DNA of 64,000 nt. Source: an uncultured Verrucomicrobiae bacterium (GTDB taxonomy: Bacteria > Verrucomicrobiota > Verrucomicrobiia > Limisphaerales > J093). A program made the translations under genes and the position numbers. Every line of letters begins with the position of its first letter. The first letter of the stretch is position 1. Shown one piece after another: positions 36,556-46,958 of this stretch. A model generated the notes under the pieces. That model saw only the letters and a program-made list of their open reading frames with translations, had not been told where the DNA came from and ran no database searches. Where the stretch lies: positions 1-64,000 of the forward strand of contig CALFAV010000005.1 in NCBI GenBank assembly GCA_937946835.1, read 5' to 3'.

Positions 36556-39500
36556 ATGAGTGACTCCTCGGTCCTGACCGCGCTGTTGACCAACACCGCG
36601 CTCCTGATGGTGCTGGTGTTGTTCTTCGATCTGATCACCACCCACCGCCGGGTGGAGTGGCACTGGCCGGCGCAGTTGGTTGCCGGGGTGGTGGTGGGGT
36701 TTCTCGGGGTCGGGCTGATCGCCGCGGCCTATGTGGTCGAGCCAGGGGTGGTGTTCGACACCCGGTCCGTCCTGTTGAGCATGTCGGGACTGTTCCTGGG
36801 GCCGATTCCCACCCTCGTGGCCGTGGGCATGACCGGCGGATACCGCCTGCTGCTGGGCGGCGCGGCGGCCTGGCCGGGCGTGGCGGCCATCGTGATCACG
36901 GGGGGCTTGGGGCTGTTGTGGCGGGCGTATCGGCGCAAACCGCTGGCCGATTTGAACTGGGGAGAGCTTTACGGCTTTGGCCTGCTGGTGCACGGGCTGA
37001 TGTTGGGGGTGTTGGGGCTCACCCTGCCGGGGGAAATGGCCGCACGAGTTCTCCGGGTGATTGGGGGGCCGGTAATGCTGATTTATCCCCTGGCCACCGC
37101 GTTGCTGGGTTCGGTGCTGGCCAACCGGCTGCGCCGCGACCTGGCCGGGCGCGCGCTGGCCGAGAACGAGGCCCGCTTCCGCCAGCTTGTGAGCGCCCTG
37201 CCCGTGGCGGTGGTGGTCACGCGCGTCCCCAACTACCTCATCGAGTTCATCAACCCCAAGGCCGCCGAGGTCTTCGGGCTGAAGCCCGAAGCGGCGGTGG
37301 GCCGCCCCACCCTGGACTTTTACGTGGAAAAGGCCGAGGCCCGCGCCATCCGGGTGGAACTGGAGCGCACGGGTCGGGCGCACCGGAGCGAAATCCGCTT
37401 CCAACGGGCGGACGGCCGGCCATTCTGGGCCGAATTGTCCACGGTGTTGGTCACTGATGCCCGGGGCCGGATTGCACTTTCCAGCATCCAGGACATCTCC
37501 GAGCGCAAGGAGGCCGAAGCGGCCCTGCGGCGCAGCGAACAAAACTACCGCGAGATTTTCAACGCCGCCCACGACGCGCTGTTCCTGCACGACGCCGCCA
37601 CGGGCCGGATTCTGGACGTCAATGAGGCCATGCTGCGGCTTTACGGGTATGCGGACAAGTCGGAGGCCCTGGCGGTGGATGTGGAGGCGCTGAGTGCGAA
37701 CGAGCCGCCGTACACGCCAGATCAGGCGCTGGGGTACATCCGTCAAGCCGGTGGAGGGGAAGCGCGTGTTTTCGAATGGCTCGCGCGTCGGAAAAATGGC
37801 GAGCGCTTCTGGGTCGAGATTTCCCTGCGAAGCACGGCCATTGGCGGGGCCGGTCGGGTGCTCGCGGTGGTCAGGGACATCACCGAACGGAAGCGGGCCG
37901 AGGAGGCGTTACGCGAGCGCGAGCGCCAGTTGAGCACCCTGCTCAGCAACCTGCCGGGCATGGCCTACCGCTGCCAAAACGACGAGCGCCGGAGCATGGA
38001 ATTTGTCAGCGACGGCACCTTCGCGCTTACCGGGTACGCGCCCGCGGATTTGGTGGGCAACCGGCGCGTGGCCTATGCCGAGCTGATCCACCCCGAGGAC
38101 CGGACCCGGGTCTGGGGGGAGATTCAACATGCGCTGACGCAGGCTCTGCCCTTTATTTTGAGCTACCGCTTGATCCGCGCCAACGGGGAGGTGTGCTGGG
38201 TTTGGGAACAGGGCCAGGGGGTGTTTGATTCCCAGGGTCGGCTGCTCGCCCTGGAGGGGCTGGTCATGGACGACACCGCCCGTCACCAGGCGGCGGCGGA
38301 ACTGGAGCGCCGCGAGGCGTACTACCGGTCCCTGATCGAAAACGCCTCCGATCTGATCACCGTGCTCAACCAGGACGGTGTCATCTGTTACCAAAGCCCC
38401 TCGAGCCTGCGCCTGCTGGGGTATCCGCCCGAAAGTTTGCTGGGGGCCAGTTTGCTCTCCTATGTCCACCCGGACGATGCCTTCCAGGTGACTCAGGCCA
38501 TTGAACAGGTCCTGTCTTCGCCCACCCGGTCCGCGGCGCTGGAATGCCGGGTGCGCAACCACGCGGGCGAATGGCGCATCATCGGGGCCAGCGGCCGCCG
38601 TCTGCCCGAGCGCGGAAACCGCCCCCTCATCGTGGTCAATGCGCGGGACATCACCGATCAGCGCCGGCTGGAGGAACAGTTCCGCCAGGTGCAGAAGATG
38701 GAGGCCATCGGCCGGCTGGCCGGCGGCGTGGCCCACGATTTCAACAACATTTTGGCGATCATCATGATGCAGGCTGAAACCACCGCCCAGCTCGGGGACC
38801 TGCCCGACCGGGCGCGGGAAGGCCTCCGACAGATTGCCGCCGCGGCCGAGCGCGCCGCCAACCTCGCCCGCCAGTTGCTGCTGTTCAGCCGACGGCAGGT
38901 CATCCAACCCCGGGATCTGGACCTCAACGCGGTGGTGACCGGCATGGACCGGATGCTCCGCAGCGCCCTCGGCGAAACCATCCAGTTGGAGCTCCGGTTG
39001 CACGCAGAACCCTTGGGAATCCGCGCGGATCCGGGGATGATCGAACAGGTGCTGATGAACCTCGCGGTCAACGCCCGCGATGCCATGCCCGACGGCGGAA
39101 AAGTGGTCATCGCGACCACGCTTCGCAACGTGAACGAAGCGCACGTGCAGCGCCATCCCGAAGCCACCCCCGGGCGGTATGCCTGCCTGAGCGTGACGGA
39201 TACCGGTGCCGGCATCGCTCCCGAGGTCCTGCCCCACATCTTCGAGCCGTTTTTTACGACCAAGCCCACGGGCAAGGGCACCGGCCTTGGGCTGGCCACC
39301 GTTTTCGGCATCGTTCGCCAGCATCGCGGCTGGATCGAGGTGGACACCGAAGTGGGGCGGGGCTCAACCTTTTGGGTGTATCTGCCGTGGCAGCCGCAGA
39401 CTGCCGCAGCCCCCCGCCCGGTGGCGGCCCCCGCCCTGGCGCCCGCCCGGCCCCGCAGGGGCACCGAGACCCTGCTGGTGGTCGAGGACGAACCGGCCGT

Positions 39501-39831
39501 GCGGGCCTTGGTTCGCACGGTGCTCGAGCGGCATGGCTACACCGTGCTCGAGGCGGCCAACGGCGCCGAAGCCCTGGAGTGTTGGCAGACCCAGCGGGAC
39601 CGGGTGGCCCTGGTGCTCACGGATTTGGTCATGCCCGGGGGCATGAGCGGCCAGCAACTGGGGCGGCAACTGCGCCAGGAACGCCCCCATCTCAAGGTGG
39701 TTTATCTCAGCGGCTACAGCGTGGAGATCGCCGGCAAAACCCCCGTCTTGCAGCCCGGCGAACTGTTCATGGGCAAGCCCTTCACCACCGACCAACTGCT
39801 CCGCATCGTCCGGCAGGCGCTGGACGGTTGA
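36556..39831 (+). CDS. Membrane hybrid histidine kinase with four PAS domains and a receiver
   Basis: 1091 residues. An N-terminal block of about six membrane helices (8-195) resembles the 5TM-5TMR_LYT sensor module (GGYRLLLGGAAAWPGVAA). PAS domains lie near 203-320, 326-450, 452-580 and 581-705 (ENEARFRQL, RSEQNYREIF, RERQLSTLLSNLPGM, EAYYRSLIENASDL). The kinase core has phosphoacceptor H727 in GGVAHDFNN, N-box NLAVNARDAMPDGG, G1 DTGAGIAP and G2 GTGLGLATVFGIV. A C-terminal receiver follows, with acceptor D1023 in LVLTDLVMP. No DNA-binding domain or cognate regulator is adjacent. The next gene starts 23 bases downstream on the same strand. Confidence 0.93.
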   Translation: MSDSSVLTALLTNTALLMVLVLFFDLITTHRRVEWHWPAQLVAGVVVGFLGVGLIAAAYVVEPGVVFDTRSVLLSMSGLFLGPIPTLVAVGMTGGYRLLLGGAAAWPGVAAIVITGGLGLLWRAYRRKPLADLNWGELYGFGLLVHGLMLGVLGLTLPGEMAARVLRVIGGPVMLIYPLATALLGSVLANRLRRDLAGRALAENEARFRQLVSALPVAVVVTRVPNYLIEFINPKAAEVFGLKPEAAVGRPTLDFYVEKAEARAIRVELERTGRAHRSEIRFQRADGRPFWAELSTVLVTDARGRIALSSIQDISERKEAEAALRRSEQNYREIFNAAHDALFLHDAATGRILDVNEAMLRLYGYADKSEALAVDVEALSANEPPYTPDQALGYIRQAGGGEARVFEWLARRKNGERFWVEISLRSTAIGGAGRVLAVVRDITERKRAEEALRERERQLSTLLSNLPGMAYRCQNDERRSMEFVSDGTFALTGYAPADLVGNRRVAYAELIHPEDRTRVWGEIQHALTQALPFILSYRLIRANGEVCWVWEQGQGVFDSQGRLLALEGLVMDDTARHQAAAELERREAYYRSLIENASDLITVLNQDGVICYQSPSSLRLLGYPPESLLGASLLSYVHPDDAFQVTQAIEQVLSSPTRSAALECRVRNHAGEWRIIGASGRRLPERGNRPLIVVNARDITDQRRLEEQFRQVQKMEAIGRLAGGVAHDFNNILAIIMMQAETTAQLGDLPDRAREGLRQIAAAAERAANLARQLLLFSRRQVIQPRDLDLNAVVTGMDRMLRSALGETIQLELRLHAEPLGIRADPGMIEQVLMNLAVNARDAMPDGGKVVIATTLRNVNEAHVQRHPEATPGRYACLSVTDTGAGIAPEVLPHIFEPFFTTKPTGKGTGLGLATVFGIVRQHRGWIEVDTEVGRGSTFWVYLPWQPQTAAAPRPVAAPALAPARPRRGTETLLVVEDEPAVRALVRTVLERHGYTVLEAANGAEALECWQTQRDRVALVLTDLVMPGGMSGQQLGRQLRQERPHLKVVYLSGYSVEIAGKTPVLQPGELFMGKPFTTDQLLRIVRQALDG

Positions 39832-39854
39832 ACCGCCGGAGGGCGATTTTCCCC

Positions 39855-40604
39855 ATGCCAACCCCGAGGAACCTTTGGTTGCCCGTACTGCTCCTGAGCG
39901 GGGCGCTGAGCGCCCGGCCGGCCAGCCTGGCTCCGGAACCGGAGCGGGTGGCGGCCGCCCAGCAACGCTGGGAGGGAGAAATCGCCGCGCTGGAGGCCCG
40001 GGACCGAACCGAACACCATCCCCCGGACAGCATCCTGTTGGTGGGCAGTTCCTCGATCCGCCTTTGGGACAGTCTCGCCGCCGACCTGGCACCCTACCAC
40101 CCGATCCCGCGGGGTTTCGGTGGGTCCGGGTTTTCCGATGTGGCCGTGTTTGCCCGGCGGCTGATCGCCCCCCACCGCTTCCGGGCGCTGGTGCTGTTTG
40201 TCGCCAATGACGTAACCGGTGCTCCGGCAGACGCCACCCCGGAACAGGTGGCCGGATGGTTCGGGTACATCGTCGAGGTGGCGCGCGCGGTTCAACCCCA
40301 GGCGGTGATTTTCTGTTTGGAAATCACCCCAACCCCCGCGCGGTGGGCGGCGTGGCCCAAGATTCGCGAAGTCAACCGCGCCCTGGCCCGGGAATGCGCG
40401 GCACGGCCGGGGGTCTGGTTCATTCCCACCGCCCACGCGTATCTGACCGCCGAAGGCCGGCCGGCCGCTGACCTGTTCCGGGAAGACGGTCTGCATCAGA
40501 ATGCGCTCGGCTACCGCATCTGGTCGGCAATCCTCAAATCCCACCTGGACGCTCACCTGCGGTGGGAGCTGGCGCCGCACGGCCCGGATCGGCCCGGCCC
40601 TTGA
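39855..40604 (+). CDS. Exported SGNH/GDSL-family hydrolase
   Basis: 249 residues from ATG 39855. Signal-peptide-like start MPTPRNLWLPVLLLSGALSA. SGNH blocks are clear: GSSSIRLW at 64-71 (nucleophile probably S66), GFGGSGFSD oxyanion Gly, VANDV for the Asn, and REDGLHQN for the Asp-His pair. Such enzymes are esterases or acyltransferase-like hydrolases of carbohydrates or lipids, and this short type with the IRLW signature is common near polysaccharide enzymes. It follows the kinase gene closely and may be in its transcript. Confidence 0.88.
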   Translation: MPTPRNLWLPVLLLSGALSARPASLAPEPERVAAAQQRWEGEIAALEARDRTEHHPPDSILLVGSSSIRLWDSLAADLAPYHPIPRGFGGSGFSDVAVFARRLIAPHRFRALVLFVANDVTGAPADATPEQVAGWFGYIVEVARAVQPQAVIFCLEITPTPARWAAWPKIREVNRALARECAARPGVWFIPTAHAYLTAEGRPAADLFREDGLHQNALGYRIWSAILKSHLDAHLRWELAPHGPDRPGP

Positions 40605-40646
40605 GGGACTGACCCGCCTTCGGGATTGAGTTGTCCCGGGACTGCA

Positions 40647-40674
40647 TTGACCCGCGTCGGGCGGTGCGTAAGTT
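40647..40674 (+). promoter_or_regulatory. Putative promoter of the coiled-coil protein gene
   Basis: TTGACC (40647-40652), 16 bases, TAAGTT (40669-40674), ending ten bases before ATG 40685. Confidence 0.5.
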
Positions 40675-40684
40675 CATCCTGGTC

Positions 40685-41536
40685 ATGAAAGCAAGCCGGA
40701 CGGTTTTGTTGACGGTGGGTTTTGCCAGCGGGGTGGCCGCCGCGTTGTTGGTCTTGGTCCTGATCCTGGGCTGGGAACACGTCTCCCTGCGGGCGCGCCT
40801 GGACGCGGCGCAGGAGCAATTGCGGAGGTTGAGCGCCGAACGGGAGCACTGGCAAAACCAACAGCAACTCGCCGAGTCCCGTCTGAGCGAGCAGCAGCGG
40901 AAAGTGGACCTTTTGCAATCCGAATTGGCGACCCTGCGTGAAGGCCGGGCGACCAATCCGCCACCGGCGGGGACCCGTGTTCACGTGTTCGCCCAGGGCC
41001 GGTATCTTGGGAGCGGTTGGCTTGATCCCCGCGGTCCGGGTGCGCAACCAGAGTTGACCGTGCACCTCCCCGGTCCGGAAACCGGGGCCTCCGGCGACAC
41101 CCCGCCCCGAGGGGCCACCGCCGTGACCGCCTTCAGCGTGGCGCATCACTATCCGAGCTGGCCCTGGCTGTGGGTCTCGGGCTGGGTGGTCGGGGAGGCT
41201 ACCAACCACACGGCCGGTCTCCCGGGACCCGGCCCGCGTGGGGAGTCGCCGACCTCGCCCTCGGCGCCGCCTCCGGCCAACCCGCCCCCGCCGGCCGATG
41301 CCACTTTTTCGGCCCGTGGGCCGTGGCCGACCGGTTTGTTGAAATTCAGGCCCGAGGTATTGCGAACCGTCCCCGGAGTGGGTCGGCCGGGAATTGTAAC
41401 CGCGCGTCCGCTGGCGACCCCGGTCGGGCCCGGCTTGGTCTCCGGGACCACGCCGGAGCCGGTGACCGCTGTGAGCAAACCCGCGGCTCGCCGGACCCCG
41501 CTGCCCGGGGTGGACCGCCCACCGGTGCGGCGTTGA
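40685..41536 (+). CDS. Membrane-anchored coiled-coil protein of unknown function
   Basis: 283 residues from ATG 40685. A single membrane segment (about 7-28, TVLLTVGFASGVAAALLVLV) is followed by a coiled coil (about 34-82, with heptads in DAAQEQLRRLSAEREHWQNQ). A short globular-looking part with RVHVFAQGRYLGSGWLDPRG comes next, and a long Pro/Gly/Thr-rich C-terminus that is probably disordered. No family recognised. It stands between the SGNH gene and aroQ, with its own promoter candidate. Confidence 0.6.
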   Translation: MKASRTVLLTVGFASGVAAALLVLVLILGWEHVSLRARLDAAQEQLRRLSAEREHWQNQQQLAESRLSEQQRKVDLLQSELATLREGRATNPPPAGTRVHVFAQGRYLGSGWLDPRGPGAQPELTVHLPGPETGASGDTPPRGATAVTAFSVAHHYPSWPWLWVSGWVVGEATNHTAGLPGPGPRGESPTSPSAPPPANPPPPADATFSARGPWPTGLLKFRPEVLRTVPGVGRPGIVTARPLATPVGPGLVSGTTPEPVTAVSKPAARRTPLPGVDRPPVRR

Positions 41537-41542
41537 AACGCG

Positions 41543-41571
41543 TGGACAGCCCACCGGGCGCTTTCTAGCCT
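41543..41571 (+). promoter_or_regulatory. Leaderless-type promoter of aroQ
   Basis: TGGACA (41543-41548), 17 bases, TAGCCT (41566-41571). Only seven bases separate the -10 box from ATG 41579, so transcription is predicted to begin at or within a base of the start codon. Confidence 0.6.
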
Positions 41572-41578
41572 GCCGGCC

Positions 41579-42007
41579 ATGCGCATCCTCTTCTTAAACG
41601 GGCCGAACCTGAATTTGCTCGGTCGCCGGGAGCCGGAAATTTACGGTCGCACCACGCTGGCCGAAATCGAAACTGCCGTCCGGCGTCTGGCCGCGGAACG
41701 AGGGGTGGAGGTCGAGTTTCGGCAGAGCAACCGGGAAGGGGAGTTGGTGGATTGGATTCAGGAGGCGCAAGGGCGGTTCGACGCGGTGGTCCTGAATGCC
41801 GGGGCGTACACCCACACCAGCATAGCGTTGAGGGATGCCATTGCCGCCACGGGTATCCCGACGGTGGAAATCCACCTTTCTAACGTTCACGCCCGGGAGG
41901 AGTTTCGCCGAAACTCGGTCATCGCCCCGGTGTGTCGAGGGGTGATTTGCGGGTTTGGCGCCCGCTCGTACCTCTTGGGACTTGAGGCGGCGATCGTTAA
42001 CGACTGA
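41579..42007 (+). CDS. aroQ: 3-dehydroquinate dehydratase, type II
   Basis: 142 residues. Third step of the shikimate pathway, dehydrating 3-dehydroquinate; the type II enzyme is a dodecamer of flavodoxin-like subunits. Signature [20 protein letters not shown], catalytic Tyr Y22 in EIYG, and active-site segments [15 protein letters not shown] (H79) and [14 protein letters not shown] (H99, N102). Normal length. The ATG is immediately downstream of a -10 box. Confidence 0.97.
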   Translation: MRILFLNGPNLNLLGRREPEIYGRTTLAEIETAVRRLAAERGVEVEFRQSNREGELVDWIQEAQGRFDAVVLNAGAYTHTSIALRDAIAATGIPTVEIHLSNVHAREEFRRNSVIAPVCRGVICGFGARSYLLGLEAAIVND

Positions 42008-42009
42008 AT

Positions 42010-42074
42010 CCGGAAGGCCAATTTGCCGCCCCGGGGAGGCAGGTAAGGCAGCTTTTTCTCGAGCGGCCTTCCGG
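42010..42074 (+). terminator. Inverted repeat and possible terminator after aroQ
   Basis: CCGGAAGGCC (42010-42019) and GGCCTTCCGG (42065-42074) are exact reverse complements 45 bases apart. Between them is TGCC-GCCCCGGGGA-GGCA, and a CTTTTTC run at about 42050-42056. The arrangement could terminate aroQ transcription, though the T-run is not directly after the stem. Confidence 0.35.
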
Positions 42075-42156
42075 CCCTCCGACTGAACTCGGAATGGGAA
42101 GGCACTCGGCAGGCTGAGTGGCGAGGGCGGCGCAGGGGGCGACGGAAAACCGGTTC

Positions 42157-42185
42157 TTGACGCCCCGAAAGCGATTCTTTAAGCT
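42157..42185 (+). promoter_or_regulatory. Promoter of accBC
   Basis: TTGACG (42157-42162), 17 bases, TAAGCT (42180-42185). It gives a leader of about 110 bases, unlike the very short leaders elsewhere in the window. Confidence 0.6.
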
Positions 42186-42208
42186 GCCCCCGCATTTCGG
42201 ATCAGTCT

Positions 42209-42240
42209 GAGCAGGGTCGGATTTCGGCTGCTGCTCTTTT
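42209..42240 (+). promoter_or_regulatory. Hairpin with T-run in the accB leader (possible attenuator)
   Basis: GAGCAG (42209-42214) pairs with CTGCTC (42231-42236) across a 16-base loop, followed directly by TTTTGCTT. It lies between the proposed promoter and accB, where an intrinsic terminator would act as an attenuator. The six-pair stem is short, so this is tentative. Confidence 0.35.
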
Positions 42241-42303
42241 GCTTAATGAGCGTCTTTGAACTTCGGACCGAGTTTGGGTCAACCGGCCATCCGGGAGGGT
42301 TCC

Positions 42304-42780
42304 GTGGACCTTAAAGACATCAAGGCGATCATTGACCTGATGCGCAAGAACTCGATCTCCGAGTTCGAGCTGGAAAAGGAAGGATTCAAAATCCGGCTCA
42401 AGCGCGGACCCAACGGAATTTCCCCCACTCCCAGTGAAGAGGTCCCCGGGTTAACCGGAGCTGCTCCCGCGCCGGTGGTCTTTCACCCCGCGCCTCCCGC
42501 GGCTCCCCCGAGTGCCCCGGGGGCAACCTTGGTTCCGTTGGAAACGGAGATTAAATCCCCGATGATCGGCACGTTTTACCGGGCCCCTTCCCCCGACGCC
42601 GCCCCTTACGTCGAGGTGGGCACCGCGGTGGAGCCGGACACGGTGGTCTGCCTCATCGAGGCGATGAAGGTCATGAACGAGATCAAGGCGGAGGCCAAGG
42701 GGGTCATCACCCAGGTGTTGGTGGAAAACGGCAAACCGGTCGAATTCGGCCAGCCCCTCTTCAAAATCCGACCCGTCTAG
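42304..42780 (+). CDS. accB: Acetyl-CoA carboxylase biotin carboxyl carrier protein
   Basis: 158 residues from GTG 42304 ([19 protein letters not shown] read as Met), with GGGAGG about five bases upstream; earlier in-frame codons are unlike the family. The N-terminal dimerisation segment and a Pro/Ala linker (about 42-80) precede the biotinyl domain, with K122 in the EAMKVMNE motif and the thumb region [16 protein letters not shown]. It carries the biotin carboxylated by AccC for malonyl-CoA synthesis. accC follows after 47 bases. Confidence 0.96.
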   Translation: MDLKDIKAIIDLMRKNSISEFELEKEGFKIRLKRGPNGISPTPSEEVPGLTGAAPAPVVFHPAPPAAPPSAPGATLVPLETEIKSPMIGTFYRAPSPDAAPYVEVGTAVEPDTVVCLIEAMKVMNEIKAEAKGVITQVLVENGKPVEFGQPLFKIRPV

Positions 42781-42827
42781 GCACCCGGGCCCCTCACCCT
42801 TCCTTTTTCCCCCGACTCCACGCCGAG

Positions 42828-44189
<1,362 letters not shown>

Positions 44190-44246
44190 GCCGGGGCACC
44201 CCGCCGCGGCTCCCCCGGCCTCCTCGCCCGGCGGTGCCGGCGGCGC

Positions 44247-45467
44247 TCACTCGCGCAAGCCGGTGGTGTCAAATTCCAGCCGGTCCCCGGCCCTGAGCAG
44301 GTCGGCCAGGGTCAGCTCGCCGCTCCGGTAGGCCGCCTCCCGGCCCAGCACGGCGGTCAGGTTCGACCGCACCGACGGCGCCACGGTGGGATTGTCAAAC
44401 CGCCCCTCGGTGATGGCCTGATGGAACTCGAGGATGTTCGCCACCGCCCCGTCCGTGTACAGGTTGCCCACCGGCCCGCCCGGGAACGGCTCGTTGCCCC
44501 GGATCCACACCTGCCCGAAATAATCGCCGAAGAAGTAGCCTTCCGAACCGTAGGCGCGGCAGGTGATCTCGTCCCGCATCTCCGGGATGGTCTGGATGCA
44601 ACTGAACGCCAGGGGCACGCCGTTGGCGAAATCGAACGTGACGGCGAAGTGATCCCAAATGCTGCCCGGCGGCCGCAGCCGCTGGCCGCCCAGGCCGAGC
44701 GCCCGCACCGGGTCGGCGTCAATCACCCAGGTGGCCAGGTCCAGCGCGTGAATGGCCTGCTCCACGATGAAATCCCCGGACAGCGCCTTCACGTGGTACC
44801 AGCGGCGCAATTGCTCTTCGCGACTGGCCGGGGGAGCCTCGCGACCGCCGCCGGACCACGGGTAATGGGCTTCCACCATCACCAGCTTGCCCAGGTCGCC
44901 CTGGCGAATGCGGGCCAGCGCCTCGCGGAACAGGGGGTGGGCGCGGGTCTGGAAGTCCACCAGAAACACCCGCCGTTTCTCGGTCGCGCGACGCCCGGAT
45001 TCGGCGATGCTCCGGCACCCGGGCACGTCCACCGCCACCGGCTTGGCCACAAACACATGTTTGCCGGCCTCGACCGCGGCGGCGCACTGCCCCGGGTGAA
45101 AATAGGGTGGGGTTTCGATGACCACGGCGTCCACCGGGCTTTCCAACAGCCGCCGGTACCCGGCCAGACCGGAGTAACGCCGGGCCGGCTCAATCCCGTG
45201 CTTTTCGCCCACGGCCTGGACGCGGTCCGGGAAGTAGTCCGCGCAGGCGGCCAGGTGGTACCTGCCCGTTTTGACAAACAGATCGGCGATCCACGTGCCG
45301 CGGCCCCCGCAGCCGATCAGACCCAGCGCCACGCGGGTGTTGGCCGGGGCGCCAAACACGGTCACGGGCTGGAGCACCGTGAAGGCGCCGACGGCGGCCG
45401 TGGCGTGGAGAAAACGGCGGCGGGGCAGGGACCCCGGGGCGTCCGAGGGGCGGGGCGAGGGCTTCAT
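44247..45467 (-). CDS. Tat-exported Gfo/Idh/MocA-family oxidoreductase
   Basis: 406 residues. A twin-arginine signal (LPRRRFLHATAAVGAF, R16-R18) precedes a Rossmann domain (VALGLIGCGGRGTWIADLFV). The catalytic EKP motif of the family appears as VAKPVAVDV near 140. The C-terminal alpha/beta domain includes GDFIVEQAIHALDLATWVI. Such NAD(P)-dependent enzymes oxidise or epimerise sugars and inositols, here likely in the periplasm with a tightly held cofactor. The start overlaps the upstream isomerase stop by four bases, giving a coupled operon. Confidence 0.9.
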   Translation of the reverse strand: MKPSPRPSDAPGSLPRRRFLHATAAVGAFTVLQPVTVFGAPANTRVALGLIGCGGRGTWIADLFVKTGRYHLAACADYFPDRVQAVGEKHGIEPARRYSGLAGYRRLLESPVDAVVIETPPYFHPGQCAAAVEAGKHVFVAKPVAVDVPGCRSIAESGRRATEKRRVFLVDFQTRAHPLFREALARIRQGDLGKLVMVEAHYPWSGGGREAPPASREEQLRRWYHVKALSGDFIVEQAIHALDLATWVIDADPVRALGLGGQRLRPPGSIWDHFAVTFDFANGVPLAFSCIQTIPEMRDEITCRAYGSEGYFFGDYFGQVWIRGNEPFPGGPVGNLYTDGAVANILEFHQAITEGRFDNPTVAPSVRSNLTAVLGREAAYRSGELTLADLLRAGDRLEFDTTGLRE

Positions 45468-46369
45468 GGGGAAACGGGGTTTTCGTTCCGGGACCGGTTG
45501 AGTCGTTGCCAGGCGGCCATCGAGCGGGCCAGGTGCGCGCGGGCGTCACCACCGATGCCGTAACATTGCAGCCCAATCGGCCCGGCGAAACCCAGCTCGC
45601 GCAGGGCACGCAGCAGACCGGCCACGTCAAAGTTGCCCTGGTCCAGCGGCTGAATGTACCGCGCCCAGCCGGGTTGGTCGTCGTGCTCGTCGGCGCCGTT
45701 GAGGGACACGGCCCACAGCCAGGGCCGGGCCAGTTTGAGCAACGGCCGGTATTCCCGCGCGGGGTCCACCCGCAGCCAGTGGCAGAGGTTGAACATCACG
45801 CCCACGTTGGGACGGTCCACTTTCGCGGCCACGCGCACGGCGTCCTCGATCCGTTCCACCCAGGACTCGACGTGGGGATAAAGCAGCAACTGCGCGCCGG
45901 CCGGACGCGCCGTCTCGGCCATTGCCCGCAGCAGGGTTACCGCGTGGGGGTCGCGGGCGGGATCGGACGGCCGCCAGCCGTTGAGAAGCAGATCAAACTG
46001 CACGCCCCGCCCCCGCACGGCCGTGCACACTTCGCGGAACCGCGCGGCGTCGTAGGGCGTCCGGTCCGGACCCACCTCCACCACCATCGTGATCTGGAAC
46101 AGCCGCAGCCCCACCGCATCCAGCGTGCGCAGCCGTTCCTCGACCCCGTCCAACCAGATGTGGCCCACGCCGTCGTAGCCCAGCTCGCGGAGCAGCTCCG
46201 CCTGCTGGGCGTAGGTGCGTTTTTTCTCGTCGTGCCAATCAATGCAGAACGGGAAAAAAGGGAAACGCCCCGGAGCGGGCGGGCGTTTGGCTGCGGCGCC
46301 AAGCCATCCCAGACCCGGGGCGGCGGCCAGGGTGCCCAGGAAAGCGCGACGCGAGCAACGAGGTTTCAT
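45464..46369 (-). CDS. Tat-exported sugar phosphate isomerase/epimerase-like TIM barrel
   Basis: 301 residues from ATG 46369 (MKPRCSRRAFLGTLAAAPGL, twin-arginine SRRAFLG). The mature part follows the xylose-isomerase-like AP_endonuc_2 fold: LLRELGYDGVGHIWL, GVMFNLCHWLRVDP with a metal-binding His, and GPIGLQCYGIGGDARAHL at the end. Likely isomerises or epimerises a sugar or keto-sugar made by the adjacent oxidoreductase. It overlaps both neighbours by four bases. Confidence 0.85.
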   Translation of the reverse strand: MKPRCSRRAFLGTLAAAPGLGWLGAAAKRPPAPGRFPFFPFCIDWHDEKKRTYAQQAELLRELGYDGVGHIWLDGVEERLRTLDAVGLRLFQITMVVEVGPDRTPYDAARFREVCTAVRGRGVQFDLLLNGWRPSDPARDPHAVTLLRAMAETARPAGAQLLLYPHVESWVERIEDAVRVAAKVDRPNVGVMFNLCHWLRVDPAREYRPLLKLARPWLWAVSLNGADEHDDQPGWARYIQPLDQGNFDVAGLLRALRELGFAGPIGLQCYGIGGDARAHLARSMAAWQRLNRSRNENPVSP

Positions 46370-46914
46370 GATCGGGGGGGAGAAGAAAGGTCCCTGGGTT
46401 CGGTCGCCGCCCTCGAGCCGGGGGCGGACGGGGCCGCCGCGCGCTTGCAGCGGTTTTCGTATTCGGCCCGCGCCCGCATGACGGTGTGCAGACGCGGGGT
46501 CATGGGGGTGCCGAGGTAGATGCTGCACAAGCCCAGGGCGGCGCCCAGCACCAGACACACCTCCGCGATCCGGCGCAGGTCGTAGCCGGAAGGCTTGGGG
46601 GCCTCGGTCAGGCGCAGGAGGGTGGTGCCCAAGATCGCGAAGAAGAGGTAAAACCCCAGCAGGGCCAGGAAGATCACCACCAGCATCGCGCACCGGGTTA
46701 GTTCCGCGTTCAACAGGGGCGGGTTCGAGGCCAGCAACTCCACCTGCCGCCGCTCCCGCTGTACCCGGTTTTCCCGCCAGCGCCGCACCGCCGGAAAGAC
46801 CGGGCTGAACGCCCGCAGGGTCGCGTCGCGGGCAAAGCTCCAGACCAGGCTGATCACGATCAGGCCCAGCAGCCCCGTAAACCACCAGTCCGGGTCCTGC
46901 AGTTGGCTGAGCAT
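46366..46914 (-). CDS. Small integral membrane protein of unknown function
   Basis: 182 residues from ATG 46914 (MLSQLQDPDWWFTGLLGLIV); GTG 46923 three codons earlier is an alternative. Membrane segments lie near 12-30, 75-98 and 115-135, with a charged loop (RRWRENRVQRERRQVELLAS) between the first two and a basic Pro/Ser tail. It overlaps the exported isomerase start by four bases and follows the cytoplasmic isomerase by 44 bases. No family recognised. Confidence 0.65.
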   Translation of the reverse strand: MLSQLQDPDWWFTGLLGLIVISLVWSFARDATLRAFSPVFPAVRRWRENRVQRERRQVELLASNPPLLNAELTRCAMLVVIFLALLGFYLFFAILGTTLLRLTEAPKPSGYDLRRIAEVCLVLGAALGLCSIYLGTPMTPRLHTVMRARAEYENRCKRAAAPSAPGSRAATEPRDLSSPPRS

Positions 46915-46958
46915 GGGGTTCACGTGTTCCGGGGGAGAAATGGCCCGACGGCGCGGAT

